A DNA stretch of 34,958 bases from a virus, in the IMG/VR virus record IMGVR_UViG_3300044644_000440, positions 1-34,958 of that record. The stretch is one strand, 5' to 3'. Below, piece by piece: positions 21,452-29,471 of the stretch (position 1 is its first letter; the number at the start of each line of letters is the position of its first letter). The translations under genes and the position numbers were made by a program. The notes below the pieces were generated by a model. That model had not been told where the DNA came from and ran no database searches. It saw only the letters and a program-made list of their open reading frames with translations.

Positions 21452-23995
21452 CTAGTATCCTCCAGACCCGTGAGTTGTAACAAATGATTGGCTATTGTCA
21501 ACGTGATCGAGATTTGCAATGGCTGCGTAGCGACAAACATCAATTGGATCTTTCCACGCTTCTTTAAGCCCACCTTCGCCAGTGTATTCGCTGAGTGCTT
21601 GAATGATATTCTCGCAGTCGCTGCTGACGTAGAAATGCGGTCTGTTAACGGAATCCAAAGGTCGAGCGGTATCCCATGACATCTTGCCGATCAATGCTTG
21701 AAGCCCATCGTCGATATCAAGCCCCGGTGCAGGGATACAAACCATTCCTGATTCGCTTAGGTCTTCAATGATCGAGGAGGAACCGTCTTGCGCTTGGTAT
21801 TTTGCGGCTCCAAGGCGGGGGTCGATCAATCGCTCAAATATCTCCTCGTCGCCCTCCATCTCTTGAATTGCCTCGATGTAGTCACGAATACCAAAGCCTT
21901 GCCCCTTAGCTCCCGGCCCCGGCATCCACTTGCCGCTTTTCCATTCCGCCCAGTCGCCAACGTCAACTCCCGGCCACTCACGGTAAACCCAGAACGTCCC
22001 GCTCTCGTCAATGGCAATCCAGCACATGAACCAGTTCTTCGCCCCAGCAGGGTCAATAACGTGATAGCGCGTGATGTTTTTGGTCGGGATAGAGGACGGG
22101 GGAACCACGTTTACAACCTTGTTAAACTTGGGGAACTTGGTTGCATGGGACTTCATTGGAACCCCGTAGGCGCGGATCAGAATCTCCTCCCGTGTGCGTC
22201 CTGACAGCGTTTCTTTAATGCGCTCGTATCCGCCAAAAGCATTGTCCTGAGAGTGGAAGTAATGAACTGATGCGTTTAGCTTTTTGGACCGCTGGACGTA
22301 TGGAACCAACTCACCATTAAGGAGTTCCGCTGGTCTTGACTCGATAGTTGTCGCCCCATCAAGATACTCTTTGATGACCTCTGTCCAACCGTCAATCGGA
22401 GTGAACGTGACGAGCATCTTGGCATTTCGCGTAGCTAGCCGGAACCTAAGCGTGTTAATCAACTCTGGCCCCAAAAGGTATTCATCTGCCCATACACCGA
22501 TGTTGTGCCAGACTGGATTCTTAGACCCAAGTTCTGCGCCTTCCAGAATTGTCGGATTGTTCTGATACTGGGAATACGTTTTGAAAATGATTTGAGAACC
22601 GTTTGGAAGAATCAACGATGAGTCCGTGAAGCCAGTCTTCTTCTTGTAAGAGATGTAGGTGTTCGCGCTTGTCTGCTTGGTCTTGAGGTTCTCTGGCAAC
22701 CAGTCCCACACTGCGCTCTGCTGCTGGCGAATGCTGACCTCGGAAGTCTGAGCGAAGCAGAAGATTTCAGACTTCGGGTTCTCGATAGCCGCACGGACAA
22801 CTGAGAACGCACCCCACTGCGTCTTTCCCGAGTTGTGCGAAATCACCCCGGCGGCAACATAGTTGTTGTAGATTGGAACGTGGAAATCCCATACCACATC
22901 ATCACGGAGGTAATCGACGGAAACAATCTTGACAAGGTTTTGATCGGGGCTATTGTCCCTGCATGCCTCAAAACATAAATTACCCCGTAGAGTTGATAAG
23001 GTCTTACATCCAACAAGGAGAGACGCAAGATTCGATAGCCAAGAAACTAGTTGATGCTGGATACGACAAAAGGATAACCGCAAAAGCGATTTACAAGGTT
23101 TGCCGTAAGCACTCGATAAAATGTCAACGGACTGGTCCTCGCGCTGGTGAAGGTCATCCAGAGTGGAAAGGAGGAAGGATTCTGAACAAATCTGGTTACG
23201 TTGAAATTTATCACCCCGATCATCCAGCTGTTCAAGAGAAGAATCAAAAACGCCTTGAGAAAAGCAATGGGAAGTATTTCCGCAAAGAGAAATACATGCT
23301 TGAGCATCGCCTAATAATGGAGAAGGAAATCGGGCGATACTTGAAGCCAGAAGAGGTTGTTCATCATGTTGACGGGGACACGCAAAACAACGAACCAGAA
23401 AACCTTGAGCTTTTCCAAAATAATGCCGAACACTTGCGAGAAACTTTGAAAGGGTGCGTTCCAAATTGGACAAAACAAGGTAATCGAAACATTGAGGCTG
23501 GTCGGACACTAGAACATCGCCGTTACCTAGCGATCCTAAGGAACGCCATCCGTCGGGAGTCAGGAGCAAATGAGCCTTTGAGCAAAAGAGAACTTGCCCG
23601 TTACTTAAGGAGACTTGGTAAATCCCCGAAACAGGCTTGTGAAATGGTTTCTCTGCACGCGCTACCACCGTTTGACGACCGTCCCAAGCATTGACATAGA
23701 AATCCGATTTAATCTGATCGACCCTTTTGTAGCAATCTGCAACTGGGTCATAGATTTCTTGTTCAGCCCCAAGACAGCGATTTCCACCTAGCGCAAGGAT
23801 CTCGTTGACCTCAAACAGTTGCTCTTCAGCCTTGCTCCAATGAGGGAGCCTGAACCCGTAGTGATACGGGTCTTTTTCAGCGTTCTCAATCGCCTCATGG
23901 TAAACCGAATGAAGCCCGATTAGCTCATCAGGCTCCATTTGCACCATCTCCTCATCGGTGGGTGGGGTGAGGATTGCGTGTTTCCGCCAAATCAT
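21452..23995 (-). CDS. Large terminase with intein in Walker A
   Basis: An 847-aa precursor: residues 1-73 N-extein, 74-388 intein, 389-847 C-extein. After splicing the 532-aa product is a normal-length large terminase that packages DNA into the capsid through the portal. The rejoined Walker A is GGNR + SGKT; Walker B is VWADE (D504, E505); LVTFTP is the coupling motif. The C-terminal nuclease has VIDPAGAKNW, ERLIDPR and DPIDVCRY, carrying the expected acidic residues. Without splicing the ATPase site is broken, so packaging depends on the intein. The ATG overlaps the small terminase stop by 4 nt. An HNH gene lies on the opposite strand within the intein. Confidence 0.85.
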   Translation of the reverse strand: MIWRKHAILTPPTDEEMVQMEPDELIGLHSVYHEAIENAEKDPYHYGFRLPHWSKAEEQLFEVNEILALGGNRCLGAEQEIYDPVADCYKRVDQIKSDFYVNAWDGRQTVVARAEKPFHKPVSGIYQVSLSNGQVLFCSKAHLLLTPDGWRSLGSLGNGDVLVSDQPQCFDYLVLSNLERTLSKFLASVRHYFGKAQGFLVRCFACPRQHDEQPLLASSIARFPSPLLGDAQACISLCGNTSHCFSQGVFDSSLEQLDDRGDKFQRNQICSESFLLSTLDDLHQREDQSVDILSSAYGKPCKSLLRLSFCRIQHQLVSWLSNLASLLVGCKTLSTLRGNLCFEACRDNSPDQNLVKIVSVDYLRDDVVWDFHVPIYNNYVAAGVISHNSGKTQWGAFSVVRAAIENPKSEIFCFAQTSEVSIRQQQSAVWDWLPENLKTKQTSANTYISYKKKTGFTDSSLILPNGSQIIFKTYSQYQNNPTILEGAELGSKNPVWHNIGVWADEYLLGPELINTLRFRLATRNAKMLVTFTPIDGWTEVIKEYLDGATTIESRPAELLNGELVPYVQRSKKLNASVHYFHSQDNAFGGYERIKETLSGRTREEILIRAYGVPMKSHATKFPKFNKVVNVVPPSSIPTKNITRYHVIDPAGAKNWFMCWIAIDESGTFWVYREWPGVDVGDWAEWKSGKWMPGPGAKGQGFGIRDYIEAIQEMEGDEEIFERLIDPRLGAAKYQAQDGSSSIIEDLSESGMVCIPAPGLDIDDGLQALIGKMSWDTARPLDSVNRPHFYVSSDCENIIQALSEYTGEGGLKEAWKDPIDVCRYAAIANLDHVDNSQSFVTTHGSGGY
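22929..22957 (+). promoter_or_regulatory. Promoter-like element for antisense HNH gene
   Basis: TTGACA (22929-22934, perfect -35), a 16-nt spacer and TATTGT (22951-22956, four of six matches to -10) lie just before the ATG at 22963, so the transcript would be nearly leaderless. GACAA (22931-22935) and TTGTC (22953-22957) form an inverted repeat, and TTGTC ends 5 nt before the ATG, as in the other HNH gene. On the other strand the same bases code for intein residues around LVKI. Confidence 0.55.
22963..23694 (+). CDS. HNH homing endonuclease antisense within intein
   Basis: A 243-aa protein on the strand opposite to the terminase. Residues 8-55 form a helix-turn-helix-like part (YPVELIRSYIQQGETQDSIA). 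Residues about 65-155 are an HNH core with GYVEIYHPDHP, EHRLIME (H115), VVHHVDGD (H134, H135) and NNEPENLEL (N143, N147), the HNH_3-type order. It should cut intein-free terminase genes to drive homing. Its C-terminal 65 residues overlap DNA encoding the intein's N-terminal splicing domain, so that stretch codes on both strands. No endonuclease is present in the intein frame itself. Confidence 0.85.
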   Translation: MPQNINYPVELIRSYIQQGETQDSIAKKLVDAGYDKRITAKAIYKVCRKHSIKCQRTGPRAGEGHPEWKGGRILNKSGYVEIYHPDHPAVQEKNQKRLEKSNGKYFRKEKYMLEHRLIMEKEIGRYLKPEEVVHHVDGDTQNNEPENLELFQNNAEHLRETLKGCVPNWTKQGNRNIEAGRTLEHRRYLAILRNAIRRESGANEPLSKRELARYLRRLGKSPKQACEMVSLHALPPFDDRPKH

Positions 23996-24570
23996 AGGAT
24001 CTCGGCTTCGATTGCGTCTTCCTTGATCTTGCTGGCGATACGGGCTTTGGCATCAAAGATCATTTTGGCAGCGTCATCTAGGCTAGCTCCCTTGCGATGC
24101 TCCACGATTGAGGATGCCATTCCGGTAAGTTGCGCCGCCTTGTCGGTAAGGATACCCACCGTTACCGCCAGCTTGTCCGGGCTGATCTTAGCAAGCTCCT
24201 CTGGATTATCAAACAGTTGTTGGGAACGCTCAAAGAGCAGGTCTGTGTAGTCTTGCGCTGCAATCGCGTATCGCATCGAGAACTCCTTGCGTTTTGTCTC
24301 CAGCGTGTCGTTATGCCGCCATTGCAGGCCCCTGATGGTCTCTCTGCCGAGTCCCGTCTTCTTTTGGATGTCGGTTATCCTCGCGCCTTGTGCAGCCAGC
24401 CACAAGGCCATTGCAGCCTTGTTTGGGGCATAGTGTTCGACGCAGTTTGAAGGGTTCAGCTTTGCACGTTCCTTAACCTCAAGAAACCACGCGGACTTGT
24501 CTTCTCGCTCGTCAACGTATTCTGCCTTTAGCTTATCGTTGGGATCAATTGGTGTTGGTTCCGAAGTCAC
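23992..24570 (-). CDS. Small terminase subunit
   Basis: A 192-aa helical protein. ITDIQKKTGLGRETIRGLQW (about 65-84) is a helix-turn-helix, after NKAAMALWLAAQGA. A long helical oligomerisation part and a C-terminal acidic tail follow. DNA-binding HTH at the N terminus and position directly before the large terminase, with a 4-nt overlap, support recognition of the packaging site. The start is GTG at 24570; no ATG gives a better fit. Confidence 0.7.
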   Translation of the reverse strand: MTSEPTPIDPNDKLKAEYVDEREDKSAWFLEVKERAKLNPSNCVEHYAPNKAAMALWLAAQGARITDIQKKTGLGRETIRGLQWRHNDTLETKRKEFSMRYAIAAQDYTDLLFERSQQLFDNPEELAKISPDKLAVTVGILTDKAAQLTGMASSIVEHRKGASLDDAAKMIFDAKARIASKIKEDAIEAEIL

Positions 24571-24605
24571 TTGGAGTTCTTAGCCTTTCTTTTTAAGAAG
24601 CGCAA

Positions 24606-27600
24606 TCATTTTTTGGATTTGACTCCAAAAACTTCAGGAACTAGTTCACCATTACGGTTGAACCTTGGCGACTGAGGCATCAGGTTGTCACGGATGCTGT
24701 AATAAGAGCTTGGACCAAACGGAATCACAACGTCACCACTGGTCTTGATTGCGCTTTGGATTCTGTCAAATGCGAACGTCCTGAAAATTCCAGTAACTTT
24801 ATCTGGAGAAACCTGCGACATGAGCGGGTTGGTTTTCAGCTGCCTTTTTGTCTGCAACCCAAGAACAGAGTTAATAAAGTTTTTACGCCGCTCCCAATTT
24901 TTAGGATCAACGCTTTGATAATACGCGTCGGTTGACTTACCCGAGTTCTGAATCTCGACGGACTTTTCAATATCCTCCAAGATAGATTTACGAGTCAGCC
25001 CAAGTTCTTTTGAAATGTCGTTTTTCAATGCCCTTGTGACATTCTTCTCAAGCTGGCGAAGATCCATTGACTCAAGATATAAACGCCCTTTCTTCAGAAC
25101 CCACTTAGTAGGAACAACATACCCTTCAGCAATTCCTTCAACTTGAACAGAACGACCTTGCCTGAATGGTTTGTTTGTAACAAGAAGTCCGTGTTTTTGT
25201 GACGCGTCTAGTGCGTCTTGCAAAAACAATGCTTCTCCAAACCTGCCATCATCAATTACACCAGATTCTTCCAACGATTTAAGGTGATCTGCCGTAAGAA
25301 CCCCCTCTCCATTTCCATTTTTATCTGGAATCAAAACGCCATCTGGCAGTTTCTCGCCACGGTCAACAAAACCTTTATTGACCTGCTCAATAACAGTATT
25401 CGCTTTGTAGTGACTTGGGTTGTCGGATTTGACATCAACAATCTCCTGCGGTCTTGCGGCCCTTGGCTTTCCAGATGTTTCCCGATACATCTGGCGAACC
25501 ATAGACTTCACTTCTGGAATTTCACGAAATCCTTCCGCAAGCAATCCAGTTCCCATTACCATGCGTCCGGTTGCATCGGTTGCCCCACCCAGCTTAAAGT
25601 GCAAACCCTTAACAATGGGTGTAACATTAAAAATGGTCCTGAAGGTGCTTTCTACATTTCGCCGCAATGGCGTTTTTCTAGATTCTTTGTAAAGATTGCC
25701 CTTCAACGTGTCTTCAAGAAGAGTCTTTACACCTTGGTCCGTGAAATATTCAACGGCTAGTTCGCTCAAGTTGGATGGAGCAAGACCGTTTTGTTCTCGC
25801 AGACTGTTGTATTCTTTCGACCACGCGCTGAACTCGGCGTCAAGCGTCCCATCAACATTGCGAACTAAACCAGACCTTGTTTCGTCGCCAAGCATTCTTG
25901 ACACGATAGCAGCATCATTTTGCCAAACGTGCTGAATCATGTGTCCCGCTTCGTGCATAGCTACTTCCTTGAGGAATCCAACTTTGTCATTGATGTTCAC
26001 AACCGCCCTGCGACTTGCCGGGTCAAAGAAGTTGTTGCCTGATTCGGTAATATCCCACTTGAACATTCCGGGATACGCGGCATCAATTCCAGAAATAGCA
26101 TACCTGAAATCACGGTCTTTGAGCTTGTCAAAAGCAGCAACTTGATCCACGTCTAGTTTCTTGCGGTAATTGAACATCTGATCAGCATTCACCTGATCCA
26201 TGTTTTTCTTGCCGCCAATCAACCTTCCAAGAGAACCAAAGATAAGCGCATCACGTCCAGCCCGCTTAACAGTGGTTTCATCAACGCCTTGATCGTTGAT
26301 CGCATTGTAAATAAGAGTCGCGGGAGCCGCTTGAGCAATGCCCTTTGACGCATTCACGACACCTCTTGCAAGGGGAGACGAGTAGTCACCAAGTGTTGCA
26401 ACAGCGCGGCCCAGTCCCCCAACGCTCTCATTTGCGGCAACACGCCTAAAGAAAGGAGTTGAGCTAGCACGTTCAAGCATTTCTTCGCTCATAACGCGGC
26501 CAAAATTTCCAAGTTTACGCAAAATCTTTGGCGCAACAACAGTCCCCACTTTGATTCCTGCATAAGTTGCAAACGCAACTGGGTTTGTCAAAAAAGTAGC
26601 GGCTTGAATAATTCTTGGAATGCTGCTGTAACCCCCAAATCTTTCTGCTTTTCTAATGAATCTATTTACTCCAGCTATCCCTTCACCAAGTTTTTCAGCA
26701 CCGATAGCAATACCCTTTGTCGCGCCGGATGCAACTTGGCGAGTCATGTCTCCAGCAGTTTTGATTGAATCAATCCCGATTTCGGTCTTGTTTGCAAAAT
26801 CGCTGATATTTTTTATGCCGTCATCAATCTTGCCGATTTGAGAAGCGATTTCATCAGATTGCGAAGTAAGAACATTGAGCTTGTTGGTTAACTCTAGAGA
26901 CTTTGCCTGATCGCCTATTTTGACGGCATCATCAAGTTGACCTGAAACCAACAACGCATCATCGGAAATCTTCTGTGCCGCAGCAGTTGCCACGCTCTTT
27001 GCATTAGTCAACCTCCGTCCTTGAGCGACAGCAACAAGCCCTTGTTCTGCTTTTCTTGTGGCGTCGGCAATGCGGATCATCTTGAAACCAGTAGCCAACC
27101 CAGCAGTTGCTAGTCCCACGGCTAATCCCGGAACATCGCCACCAGCCTGCCCTACTGACTCGTAGTTGTTCATTGCCTCCGTGAATTTCTTGTCACCATC
27201 TTCGTCTCCGTATTGGGTGACGTAGTTTTGCCGAGTCTGCTCAACAACATTTGCCACTTCTTCGCCAGCACCAACAATTCCAGCAAGTTCAGCAGCACTT
27301 GTGTTGCGAAGAGTTCGGTCAAGCATTTCTGTTTGATACCGCTCCTGATTGTCTCTGCGATCTACCTCTTCTTTTGACATCAAGCCAGCCGCCTCAAGAA
27401 TCGGCAGCAGTCCGACATCTTGTCCAAAAACATTTGTCTTTGCGATTGCGGTAGCTGTTTTCTGCATGCTTAAACCGGCCCCTTTAACAAGCCCACTTAC
27501 CGCTTGTGCCTGAGCCGCCTTGACCTCTTCTATTGGCTTGCCGGAAAACGTCCCTCTGAGCAAAACGTCAGCACCTGCACCGAATCCTTTCAAGCCCTTC

Positions 27601-28088
27601 CACAGCTCGGTAAAGATTCCATCCTCAGATTCTTCTGGTTTATCAAGGCCAGCTTTGCGGCGAATTGCGTAGATTTTCTCTTTTTTGGGATTCTCGCCCA
27701 AGGTCATCCCGTTATCAACCCACTCAGCCGTATTAAATAGCTCTTCGTCTGGAGTGGTGAAGGCAACTCCCTTCTCTGTAAGCGCACCATCTTTAATTAA
27801 GCCACGTTCCTCCATCAACAAATAATCACTGCCAAGGGGAGTTGCTTCTCCATCAGAGTCAAGCAATCCACGAGCTTTCATACCCTCTTCTGTGGCAAAC
27901 TCTGGGATTTGGTATTCAGGCGCAACAATTCTAGGATCGCTCAGTTCAAGCTCTCTCCAATTTGGTGGTTTGGCAGCATCCTTCCGAGCCTGTAAATTGC
28001 CTTGCTCTTTTTCAAGATACTCAAAAATAGCACCTTTTTCAAGTTTGCTGGTCTCTGGATCTACCTGCTCGTCTTCTTGGTTTTCCAT
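24606..28088 (-). CDS. Large virion/ejection protein with HEAGH protease motif
   Basis: A 1160-aa protein, the largest in the window. Residues 1-170 are charged; about 320-345 and 500-530 have hydrophobic Gly/Ala segments that could cross a membrane; about 350-430 is coiled coil. At 712-716 lies HEAGH, an HExxH zinc-protease motif, with candidate third ligands E776 or E780 in ELAVEYF. The C-terminal 350 residues are mixed alpha/beta. Size, membrane-like parts and position next to other Ala/Gln-rich genes suggest an internal virion protein injected with DNA. The protease may process proteins or open the envelope (inference). Confidence 0.6.
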   Translation of the reverse strand: MENQEDEQVDPETSKLEKGAIFEYLEKEQGNLQARKDAAKPPNWRELELSDPRIVAPEYQIPEFATEEGMKARGLLDSDGEATPLGSDYLLMEERGLIKDGALTEKGVAFTTPDEELFNTAEWVDNGMTLGENPKKEKIYAIRRKAGLDKPEESEDGIFTELWKGLKGFGAGADVLLRGTFSGKPIEEVKAAQAQAVSGLVKGAGLSMQKTATAIAKTNVFGQDVGLLPILEAAGLMSKEEVDRRDNQERYQTEMLDRTLRNTSAAELAGIVGAGEEVANVVEQTRQNYVTQYGDEDGDKKFTEAMNNYESVGQAGGDVPGLAVGLATAGLATGFKMIRIADATRKAEQGLVAVAQGRRLTNAKSVATAAAQKISDDALLVSGQLDDAVKIGDQAKSLELTNKLNVLTSQSDEIASQIGKIDDGIKNISDFANKTEIGIDSIKTAGDMTRQVASGATKGIAIGAEKLGEGIAGVNRFIRKAERFGGYSSIPRIIQAATFLTNPVAFATYAGIKVGTVVAPKILRKLGNFGRVMSEEMLERASSTPFFRRVAANESVGGLGRAVATLGDYSSPLARGVVNASKGIAQAAPATLIYNAINDQGVDETTVKRAGRDALIFGSLGRLIGGKKNMDQVNADQMFNYRKKLDVDQVAAFDKLKDRDFRYAISGIDAAYPGMFKWDITESGNNFFDPASRRAVVNINDKVGFLKEVAMHEAGHMIQHVWQNDAAIVSRMLGDETRSGLVRNVDGTLDAEFSAWSKEYNSLREQNGLAPSNLSELAVEYFTDQGVKTLLEDTLKGNLYKESRKTPLRRNVESTFRTIFNVTPIVKGLHFKLGGATDATGRMVMGTGLLAEGFREIPEVKSMVRQMYRETSGKPRAARPQEIVDVKSDNPSHYKANTVIEQVNKGFVDRGEKLPDGVLIPDKNGNGEGVLTADHLKSLEESGVIDDGRFGEALFLQDALDASQKHGLLVTNKPFRQGRSVQVEGIAEGYVVPTKWVLKKGRLYLESMDLRQLEKNVTRALKNDISKELGLTRKSILEDIEKSVEIQNSGKSTDAYYQSVDPKNWERRKNFINSVLGLQTKRQLKTNPLMSQVSPDKVTGIFRTFAFDRIQSAIKTSGDVVIPFGPSSYYSIRDNLMPQSPRFNRNGELVPEVFGVKSKK

Positions 28089-28089
28089 T

Positions 28090-28968
28090 TCACTTAATTT
28101 TTGCCTTGAGCAATTCAGTTTTTGTCTTTGGTGTCGCAGTCTCTTCGGTCGATGATGCTTTTGGTTTGGCTAGATTAGCCATTGCCTCGCTAATCATTTT
28201 CTCTGAACTGCCTTCTGGGATTTTCCCAAGACTTTCAGCACGACGAATTGAGTTAGCAAAATATGACCTGAGCCTGTTTAATTCTTTAGCGGCTGCTTCA
28301 TCTGAAATATATGTGTCCTCTAGTTTTGTCGCCGCTGATTTGGCTACGGCGAATTCCGCATCAGACATAGAACCTAATCCTTGGAATTTCCTCATGCTGT
28401 CAGTAGTGGCTAATGAAACTATTGCCTTTCTTGATGCTTCAGCATCTCTAGCCTTGGTTCCCGGCAACCACTTGAATCCAGCTTTTGCCCCGAAAACACC
28501 CGAAAATCCGGGTGAAGATGTCAACTCGTTTATTGTTTTAATTGCATAAGAAGCGTCACCAGCCGCTCTCAATGCTGCTTCACTACCTGCTAATTTAACC
28601 TCGTTACTCTTGCGTTCTTCTGCTTCTTTTAAAAGTTTTTTTTCATCTTCTGCTCGCTTAGTAGCCAATGGTTGTCCAAGAAGTTTAAGTGCTTCCTCTG
28701 GCTGCCCTGTTCGCCTTAGTTCTAAAGCAGCGGAAATCCGATCTTTTGAAATTTCGACTCCAGCTTCCTCGCTTTCTTTTACCGTTTGGGCCGCTTGTAT
28801 ATCCGCCGCTGTTTGTCGAGCTTTAGCCGCATCAGCAGATTCAAGTTTTTTTTCTGCGTCCTGAATGTATTTATTGTATTTCGCCTGCAACGCCTGAGCT
28901 TCGCGCTGAGGTATAAATTGCCCGGATTGATATCCAAGCTCCTGTTTTAAGTAAGTTCCAAAGTCCAT
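28090..28968 (-). CDS. Coiled-coil ejection-type protein (292 aa)
   Basis: A 292-aa protein with a coiled coil over about residues 20-125 (Ala/Glu/Lys-rich). A region follows with SSPGFSGVFGAKAGFKWLPG and TDSMRKFQGLGSMSDAEFAV, a pattern I know from phage DNA-transfer or internal virion proteins. The C terminus is Lys/Thr-rich. It ends 1 nt before the 1160-aa gene. It probably forms part of the ejected core or is a head protein. Confidence 0.55.
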   Translation of the reverse strand: MDFGTYLKQELGYQSGQFIPQREAQALQAKYNKYIQDAEKKLESADAAKARQTAADIQAAQTVKESEEAGVEISKDRISAALELRRTGQPEEALKLLGQPLATKRAEDEKKLLKEAEERKSNEVKLAGSEAALRAAGDASYAIKTINELTSSPGFSGVFGAKAGFKWLPGTKARDAEASRKAIVSLATTDSMRKFQGLGSMSDAEFAVAKSAATKLEDTYISDEAAAKELNRLRSYFANSIRRAESLGKIPEGSSEKMISEAMANLAKPKASSTEETATPKTKTELLKAKIK

Positions 28969-28991
28969 TATGAATTTATGTAATTGTTCTG

Positions 28992-29468
28992 TTAAGGAAC
29001 GGTGTATCCATCCGCTTGACCTTGAGGACCGCCTGAAGCGGGTGGCGCAGCAGCACGGTTGGCGGCAGCTTGACGGATACCCATTTGTTGGGATTTCAAC
29101 AACATGTTCAAAGTGTTTTCAATCTCACTGCCAATAGTTGACGCATTGATCCCTTGTTCATAAAGGCTAATGTTCGGATCGTTAAGCAATGCTTTCTGTG
29201 ATTGGAGTTGTTCTGCCAATCCCGGCATTTTATCTCCAAAAAGATTGATTGCTGAATCAATTCGGCTTTCTGTGGATTTCTTTAACGCGTTGATTTGCGA
29301 TTCTTCTTTTTTTCTTTTGGTGTAGTCTTCAGCTAGCCCTTTAATGGTTGAGCCAATCTGGCCTCCAAGGTTAGCCATGCTCTGACCTTGAATGTCAGCA
29401 GCGCGGGTAAAGCCTGAGTAGTCCTGAACGAACAGGCGCGGGTCAACGGATGATCCTAATAGTGCCAT
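28992..29468 (-). CDS. Putative internal virion protein (158 aa)
   Basis: A 158-aa protein with Gly- and Ala-rich ends and a helical middle (KGLAEDYTKRKKEESQINAL). It ends in a Pro/Gly/Gln-rich tail (PPASGGPQGQADGYTVP). It lies between the PAPS-reductase-like gene and the coiled-coil gene, in a block of low-complexity structural genes, so an ejection or internal virion role is likely but not proven. Confidence 0.5.
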   Translation of the reverse strand: MALLGSSVDPRLFVQDYSGFTRAADIQGQSMANLGGQIGSTIKGLAEDYTKRKKEESQINALKKSTESRIDSAINLFGDKMPGLAEQLQSQKALLNDPNISLYEQGINASTIGSEIENTLNMLLKSQQMGIRQAAANRAAAPPASGGPQGQADGYTVP

Positions 29469-29471
29469 AAT

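Larger units (their letters stand above)
22832..23776 (-). other. Intein in terminase P-loop (315 residues)
   Basis: Residues 74-388 of the precursor. The first residue is Cys74 (CLGAEQEIYDP, block A). Block B is SKAH with His142 followed by LLLTPDGWRSLGSLGNGDVL. The C-terminal blocks are VVWDFHVPIYNNYVAAGVIS with terminal His387-Asn388, and the +1 residue is Ser389. These are the residues of a standard class 1 intein. Splicing domains add up to about 128 residues (74-165 plus 353-388), a mini-intein. The remaining 187 residues have no endonuclease motif, are rich in Ser, Leu and Cys, and are the antisense reading of an HNH gene. Confidence 0.85.
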
